9,819 nucleotides of DNA from Actinomycetota bacterium. GTDB lineage: Bacteria > Actinomycetota > Actinomycetes > Streptosporangiales > Streptosporangiaceae. This document shows positions 6,033-9,819 of this stretch, piece by piece. The stretch is taken from assembly GCA_003168295.1 (NCBI GenBank), contig PMST01000652.1, positions 28,569 through 38,387 of the forward strand, read 5' to 3'. Made by a program: the position numbers and the translations under genes. How positions within the stretch are numbered: position 1 is the first letter of the stretch; each line of letters opens with the position of its first letter. The notes below the pieces were generated by a model. It saw only the letters and a program-made list of their open reading frames with translations, was not told the DNA's origin and searched no databases.

Positions 6033-6178
6033 TTTGCGCCGGCAAGGAGAAAAATAGGCAGCGCCTGGCCTCTTGCACACCGCGCTTTCGGGGTATGGAA
6101 CACCCCACTTAGCGTCTCATGACGTTCTCGGCCCATGTTCTCGCGGCCGACGCCGCAGCTCCCCCCGGAGGTGATCGA

Positions 6179-6421
6179 ATGGATGGCAGCGCCGACCGGT
6201 TCCTGGATCTCATCCATCAACTTGAGGACTTCACGCGCACGGTATCCCCGGAGCAGGCACACGAGGATTTCGATCAGACGACCCTTCAGCTGTTCTGGAT
6301 GCGGTGGCCGCAGCTGTCGGCGTGGTCCGGTTCTCTGTGGCGGCTGCTGTCCGAAGAGCTAGCCGGCCCGTCCTGTCCGCATGACGACTCCGAGCTTTTC
6401 GAAATCGGCGAAAGTGGCTGA
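6179..6421 (+). CDS. Small hypothetical protein, 80 residues
   Basis: I do not recognise this family. The protein is acidic, has no signal peptide or membrane helix, and has an amphipathic helical opening (DRFLDLIHQLEDFTRTV) and an aromatic-rich centre (QLFWMRWPQLSAWSGSLWRLL) with four Trp in about 25 residues. It ends in a Ser/Glu-rich tail. The start is clear: GGAGGTGAT at 6167-6175 is complementary to nine bases of the 16S rRNA 3' end, and its GGAGG core is 7 nt from ATG 6179. An upstream in-frame ATG at 6119 lacks a ribosome site. Its 3' end overlaps the CBS-domain gene, so the two are probably co-translated, which suggests a shared role. Confidence 0.7.
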   Translation: MDGSADRFLDLIHQLEDFTRTVSPEQAHEDFDQTTLQLFWMRWPQLSAWSGSLWRLLSEELAGPSCPHDDSELFEIGESG

Positions 6422-6836
6422 GGTCAGCCGCCGGGCTCTCACGGTCGGAGAACTGGCCCACCCGCGGCCGGTGTCAACCAGCCCGGACAGCCCGGTCGCG
6501 GAAGCCGCCGCCGCGATGGTTCGGGAGAAGGTCGGTTCGGCCCTCGTCATGCAGGGCCCCTTCCTGGCCGGCATCCTCACCGAACGCGACGTGCTCAAGG
6601 CGGCGGCGTCCGGGTCGGACCTGACCGCGCTGCCGGTCTCGGCCTGGATGACCAAAGACCCGCAATCGGCGGACCCGGACACCCCGGTCGAGGAGGCCGC
6701 CCAGATGATGCTGCTGAACGGTTTCCGCCATCTGCCCATCCTGCAGGGACGGCAAGTGTGCGGCATCGTCAGCCTCCGCGACCTGTTCGCCGCCAGGATC
6801 AGCCGCCCGCCCCAGCAGCGCGACGCTCCGGGCTAG
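6381..6836 (+). CDS. Tandem CBS-domain protein
   Basis: A 151-residue protein made almost entirely of two CBS domains, about residues 23-78 and 86-140, which pair to form a Bateman module that binds adenine nucleotides or related ligands. Each has the usual closing motif: GILTERDVL (64-72) and GIVSLRDLF (128-136), with AWM..DP as the linker into the second. There is no fused catalytic or DNA-binding domain, so it probably acts as a stand-alone energy or nucleotide sensor on an unknown partner. Two starts are possible. ATG 6381 overlaps the small upstream gene by 41 nt; GTG 6414 overlaps by 8 nt and begins close to the first domain. Neither has a good ribosome site. Its stop codon shares bases with the stop of the convergent methyltransferase remnant. 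Confidence 0.85.
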   Translation: MTTPSFSKSAKVAEVSRRALTVGELAHPRPVSTSPDSPVAEAAAAMVREKVGSALVMQGPFLAGILTERDVLKAAASGSDLTALPVSAWMTKDPQSADPDTPVEEAAQMMLLNGFRHLPILQGRQVCGIVSLRDLFAARISRPPQQRDAPG

Positions 6837-7242
6837 CGGGCTGCCTTGAGGCACCGGCCCGCGAGGTAGACGGGAACCCGGCTCGCGCCTGGTCTCTTCT
6901 CGGTCCATTGCGGCTCGGGCGCGGGCTCCGCGAGCTCATCGAGCCACAGACCGTGCCGGCGGAAGGCGTTGAGGTAGGTGGACACCATGCGATGGTTCGC
7001 GCCGACCTGATGGCGTAGCGGGGACAGCGCGGCGTCGGCGCTCCATCGTCCTTGGTCGTAATAGCGGGCCCCCGCCTGGCCAGTTCTCTGGTGACGCGCC
7101 CATGCCCGCAGGCGATGTCGAGAACCGACAGGCCAGCGGGCGACCCGAGCAGATCGAGCATGACCGCGGTCGCCGGGTCGTCGATGGTGCCAAAGGCGGC
7201 AGTGTAGAAGTCCGCCACCGCGTCGTAGCGGGCTTCAGCCAT
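6833..7242 (-). pseudogene. SAM-dependent methyltransferase with internal deletion and frameshift
   Basis: The first 59 codons (ATG at 7242) encode a class I methyltransferase N-terminus: ARYDAVADFYTAAFG, then motif I VLDIACGHGRVTRELARRG. At about 7062-7075, next to a run of five G, that frame stops looking like a protein family. Another minus-strand frame takes over at ARYYDQGRW and continues through VGANHRMVSTYLNAF, WLDELAEPAPEPQW and the end GRCLKAAR, ending in TAG at 6835-6833. These are the N- and C-terminal parts of one common enzyme type of about 240-260 residues. Roughly 100 central residues, including the rest of the SAM site, are absent and the two parts are out of frame. It overlaps the hydrolase stop by 8 nt (ATGGCTGA), so it was the second gene of that operon. 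Confidence 0.8.
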
Positions 7243-8083
7243 CTCCCGCCTGCTCCACGAGCCAGTCCAGGGCCGCCACGGCGGAGGACCCGAGGACCGA
7301 GACGTGCCCGTCGTCCGGGCGCAGCCACAGTTCCGCGGCGGGACAGCGCCGCGCTAGCCAGGTACTGTGCGCGCTGGGCACCATCCGGTCCTGGCCTCCG
7401 CACAGGAAAAGGGCGGGTGGTCCGACCTGTTCGGGAGCAAAGCCCCACGGGGTGACGTACGCGAGCTCGTCGTCGATCATCCCGTCCGGGCCGCCTGCTA
7501 TCGCCTGCCCGGCGATGCGAGCGAGCCAGGACCATTCACCGGCGAGCGCGGCTTGATCGGCCGGGGTGAACGCGTCCATGTCGAACTCGGCGGACGCCAG
7601 GTATTTTTCGTACGCCGCGCGTCCCGCGGCGGCGGCGCGCATTTCCGCCACCCCGGCGGGCGCCATGCCGGCGAACCAGTCCAGGCCCTCGGCGGCAAAG
7701 GGAGCGGTTCCGGCCCCCGAGACCGCGGCCACGACACGGTCAGGCAGCAACGCCGCGCACGCCAGGGCGTGCGGACCCCCGCCCGAATGTCCCATGACCG
7801 CGAACCGCCCGATGCCGAGCGCATCGGCGATGCTGGCCACATCAGCGGCGGCCGCGGCCACATCCCGCCCTGGCTTCGGCGTCGATCCGCCGTATCCGGG
7901 CCGGTCATGCGACACCCACCGGATGCCGCGATCGGCCGCCGCTGGGAAGAGCGGCTCGGGCGGGGCGCCGGTGTTCGGCGTGCCGTGGTGCCAGAAAACC
8001 GACAGGCGAGCGTGGTCCGCGCCGGTGTCGTAGACATGCAGCGTGCGCCCGTCGTCCAGCGTAAGGTCGGTCTCCTCGGTCAC
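7235..8083 (-). CDS. Alpha/beta-fold hydrolase
   Basis: A 282-residue cytosolic hydrolase with a complete catalytic triad: Ser100 in the nucleophile elbow GHSGGG (98-103), Asp232 in CGGQDRMVP, and His260 in PDDGHVSVL. The oxyanion-hole motif HHGTP (32-36) and DRPGYGGS (60-67) are typical of the proline iminopeptidase/esterase-like branch. A helical cap lies between about 130 and 210. Substrate cannot be inferred. GTG 8083 is chosen because the family fold starts directly after it (LTLDDGRTLHVYDTG). No Shine-Dalgarno is present. TAGTCT (complement of 8091-8096) lies 7 nt upstream in the leaderless -10 geometry. It is divergent from the APH-like gene and overlaps the methyltransferase remnant downstream. 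Confidence 0.88.
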   Translation of the reverse strand: MTEETDLTLDDGRTLHVYDTGADHARLSVFWHHGTPNTGAPPEPLFPAAADRGIRWVSHDRPGYGGSTPKPGRDVAAAAADVASIADALGIGRFAVMGHSGGGPHALACAALLPDRVVAAVSGAGTAPFAAEGLDWFAGMAPAGVAEMRAAAAGRAAYEKYLASAEFDMDAFTPADQAALAGEWSWLARIAGQAIAGGPDGMIDDELAYVTPWGFAPEQVGPPALFLCGGQDRMVPSAHSTWLARRCPAAELWLRPDDGHVSVLGSSAVAALDWLVEQAGDG

Positions 8084-8143
8084 CCCGCCGAGACTAATAC
8101 GGCCAGGAAATCGTGTGGCACCGGCATGCGAGATGCTTGTCTC
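8084..8143. promoter_or_regulatory. 60-bp divergent promoter region, hydrolase and APH-like genes
   Basis: Both genes start at the edges of this short interval and neither has a ribosome site. On the minus strand TAGTCT (8091-8096) is 7 nt from the hydrolase GTG. On the plus strand GATGCT (8132-8137) is 6 nt from ATG 8144. Leaderless transcription both ways is plausible. An inverted repeat GAGA-N6-TCTC (8130-8143), extending imperfectly to CATG on both sides, directly precedes ATG 8144. Confidence 0.35.
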
Positions 8144-9202
8144 ATGGACGATGATGTCGCGCCCCGCGAGGGCTCCCACGTCGACCCGAACGGCGACCTG
8201 ATCCGCTTCGGCTCGCCGCTGCCCGGCCGGCCAGGCGAGCGCCTGCGCGCGCACTTGGAGACGCGGTACGGGATCGTGGTGGACGCGATGACCGAGCTTG
8301 ACCTGGGCGTATGGCGGGTCGGGCGCGCGGATGGCCCAGACTGGGTGGCGCGGGCGTTCCCCGCCCGCAGGCCCGCCGAGGCGGTGGCGGGCGATGCCGC
8401 GATCCTCCGCTACCTTGCCGCGCACGAGTTCCCGGCCGAGCGGTGCGCGGCGGACGAGCCGGTCTCCGTCCTCGACGGCCGCTCCGTACTGGTCACCGAG
8501 TGGGCCGGCCCGGTTCCCCGGCAGCACCGGCGGGACGCGATCCGCGCGGCGGGCGGCCTCAGCCACCTCGGCGCGCTGCTCGGCCGCCTGCACACGCTGG
8601 ACACGACGCCGACAGCAAGCGCTGGCGGCGTCGGCCCTGGCGACGGGGCGGTCGCGCGGCCGGGCGGGGCCTGGCATCACCTCGCCGACGGGCTGCCGTC
8701 GGCGGAGATCGCGGCCGCGAGCCGGATGCTCGCCGAGGCCGCGCCCCTCGTTCCCGATGCCGAGCGTGCGGCGTTCGACGCGCTCCGGGCGGAGGTCGCC
8801 GCGTCGGACCCGGCGGAGGGGCTGCCTATGGGGCTCATCCACCCGGATTTCGTGCTGGCGAACGTGGTCGCGACGCCGGGCGGCATGGTCCTCGTGGACT
8901 GGGCAGGCGCCGGCCGCGGGCCGCGCCTGTGGCCGCTGGCGTTCCTCCTGTACGCGGAGGCCGCGAAGGAGCCGCGCCGGGCGGGTGCGGTGCTGCTTGG
9001 CTACCGCGAGCACGTCATGCTGGAGGCAGGCGAACTTGACCGTCTAGGAGCGGTCGCCCGGACCCGCCCCCTCATCCTCCGCGCCTGGTCGGTGTGCATG
9101 GGACGGACAACGCCGACGCAGGCCGTGACGGCCGCGTCGGATACAAAGGCCCTGACCGAGATGATCGCGACCCGGGTCCGCGCGGCGGTGCAGGGCCGCT
9201 GA
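8144..9202 (+). CDS. APH-like phosphotransferase (aminoglycoside phosphotransferase family)
   Basis: A 352-residue protein with the APH/choline-kinase fold, related to small-molecule kinases. The C-lobe shows the Brenner-type catalytic motif LIHPDFVLANVV with Asp235 and Asn240, then VLVDWAGAG with the metal-binding Asp252. The N-lobe has a poor ATP-lysine region: DWVARAFPARR (66-76), Arg near the usual Lys. The common HGD is HPD here. Such proteins act on many metabolites, and context gives no reason to call it an antibiotic-resistance enzyme. ATG 8144 is preferred; ATG 8126 is six codons earlier and in frame, also without a ribosome site. It is divergent from the hydrolase operon and convergent with the dehydrogenase. 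Confidence 0.8.
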   Translation: MDDDVAPREGSHVDPNGDLIRFGSPLPGRPGERLRAHLETRYGIVVDAMTELDLGVWRVGRADGPDWVARAFPARRPAEAVAGDAAILRYLAAHEFPAERCAADEPVSVLDGRSVLVTEWAGPVPRQHRRDAIRAAGGLSHLGALLGRLHTLDTTPTASAGGVGPGDGAVARPGGAWHHLADGLPSAEIAAASRMLAEAAPLVPDAERAAFDALRAEVAASDPAEGLPMGLIHPDFVLANVVATPGGMVLVDWAGAGRGPRLWPLAFLLYAEAAKEPRRAGAVLLGYREHVMLEAGELDRLGAVARTRPLILRAWSVCMGRTTPTQAVTAASDTKALTEMIATRVRAAVQGR

Positions 9203-9218
9203 TCTCCCGGTCCATCCC

Positions 9219-9234
9219 CCGCCCTCAGTGGCGG
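9219..9234. terminator. Hairpin between convergent APH-like and dehydrogenase genes
   Basis: CCGCC (9219-9223), loop CTCAGT, GGCGG (9230-9234) lies in the 46-bp gap between two converging genes. The stem is only 5 bp and no T-run follows, so function as a bidirectional terminator is inferred from position. Confidence 0.35.
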
Positions 9235-9248
9235 TCTGTGCCCGTATC

Positions 9249-9819
9249 TTAAGGACGGGCGCTGCTGGCGGCCAGGCTGACGCCGGTCAGGCGTTCGGCC
9301 TCGGTCCACAGCCGGGTGGCGGTGGCGGCGTCACGGGCCCGCCTGGGCGCCCGCACGGCCGTGGTCGGGCCGACCAGCCCGAACCAGCGGCTCGGTCCGT
9401 AGTAGCCGCCGTTGACGGCATCGGCGCTGGTCGCCGCGTACAGCAGGGGCTCGGTGCCCGCGCCCACCTCCTGGGAGGGCAGGATACTTGGGCTGTTGAA
9501 CGGCGTCCGCTTCGGCTTGTCCCGGCCGAGGCCGGCCCCGGCGGTCTGCAGGTTCGTCCGGGTGAAGCCAGGGTGTGCCGCGTTGCTCATCAGGTTCCAG
9601 CCGCGCTGGCGGGCCAGGTCCGCCAGATACAGGGTCATCATGAGGTCAGCCAGCTTGGACTGGGCGTACGCCAGGTTGGGCCGGTAGCCGCGCTGCCACT
9701 GCGGGTCGTCGAAGCGGATGCGGCCGTAGCTGGCGACCCCGCTGCTCATGGTGATCACCCTCGGCGCCTGGGCGGCGAGCACCAGCGGCAGCAGCCGTAC
9801 GGTCAGCGCGAACGGCCCG
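9249..9819 (-). CDS. Short-chain dehydrogenase/reductase, partial (N-terminus outside window)
   Basis: The frame stays open to the window edge; about 190 C-terminal codons are visible. It contains the SDR active site: VITMSSGVASYG with the catalytic Ser, then YAQSK giving the Tyr and Lys of the YxxxK motif, and later AAHPGFTRTNL, the PG motif after the catalytic strand. The insertion between Ser and Tyr (RIRFDDPQWQRGYRPNLA) and the late GGYYGPSRWFGLVG resemble retinol-dehydrogenase/WWOX-type SDRs common in actinomycetes. The NAD(P)-binding TGxxxGxG motif and the NAG motif lie beyond 9819. Substrate unknown. It stops with TAA at 9251-9249, convergent with the APH-like gene. Confidence 0.88.
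   Translation of the reverse strand, partial: GPFALTVRLLPLVLAAQAPRVITMSSGVASYGRIRFDDPQWQRGYRPNLAYAQSKLADLMMTLYLADLARQRGWNLMSNAAHPGFTRTNLQTAGAGLGRDKPKRTPFNSPSILPSQEVGAGTEPLLYAATSADAVNGGYYGPSRWFGLVGPTTAVRAPRRARDAATATRLWTEAERLTGVSLAASSARP

Noticed and set aside
6119..6178. ATG 6119 as the start of the 80-residue protein
   Set aside because: No Shine-Dalgarno precedes it, and the nine-base Shine-Dalgarno match at 6167-6175 points to ATG 6179.
7367..8143. Plus-strand open frame extending the APH-like gene upstream by about 260 codons
   Set aside because: It lies antisense to the alpha/beta hydrolase, which has a complete catalytic triad, and its translation matches no family; the conserved APH part starts only after ATG 8144.
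8084..9013. Minus-strand open frame extending the alpha/beta hydrolase upstream by about 310 codons
   Set aside because: It is the antisense shadow of the APH-like gene in GC-rich DNA, Arg/Ala/Gly-rich without motifs; the hydrolase fold starts at GTG 8083.
1..9819. Mobile element, CRISPR array, toxin-antitoxin or biosynthetic cluster
   Set aside because: No transposase, integrase, terminal inverted repeats, regularly spaced repeats or pathway enzymes were seen; gene composition and synteny look like ordinary actinobacterial chromosome.

Overview
This is a high-GC window with strong G/C preference at third codon positions, many GTG and TTG starts and short or overlapping gene junctions. It holds rbpA and a polyprenol-phosphate mannose synthase, two markers of Actinomycetota. 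The order glycerophosphodiesterase, rbpA, convergent ppm1 resembles the Streptomyces chromosome around rbpA. I place it as a chromosomal actinomycete fragment (Streptomycetales/Streptosporangiales-like). I see no phage, plasmid, transposase, CRISPR, tRNA or rRNA signature.

Layout. Positions 1-1868 form a tight rightward run: the tail of a probable membrane protein (possibly SURF1-like), a three-helix DUF3817 protein, an MTS-type (RsmC-like) methyltransferase and a SpoU/TrmH RNA methyltransferase, the last two overlapping by 4 nt. A glycerophosphodiester phosphodiesterase (about 1933-2715) follows, probably leaderless. Then comes rbpA (2869-3255) behind a full match to the SigR promoter, GGGAAT-N18-GTT. 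ppm1 (3291-4079) converges on rbpA.

Positions 4080-4699 carry no credible gene. They contain a foldable region (4328-4420) and, just before the next gene, a tandem 25-bp repeat that looks like a double operator. That gene (4703-5929) is a membrane-anchored Ig-like/peptidoglycan-binding/YkuD L,D-transpeptidase with an unusual SLGCVE active-site motif. An intrinsic terminator closes it.

Positions 6000-6836 hold an 80-residue unknown protein behind an extended Shine-Dalgarno sequence and an overlapping two-CBS-domain protein. Convergent to it lies a two-gene leftward unit: an alpha/beta hydrolase (7235-8083), then a methyltransferase that has lost its middle and is frameshifted (6833-7242, pseudogene). 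A divergent APH-like phosphotransferase (8144-9202) starts 60 bp from the hydrolase. The window ends in a leftward, truncated short-chain dehydrogenase.

Most of this is ordinary housekeeping and accessory actinobacterial sequence. I found no convincing new multi-gene system. The best leads are the operator-like repeat upstream of the L,D-transpeptidase, the foldable element at 4328-4420, the SigR promoter of rbpA, and the deleted methyltransferase.
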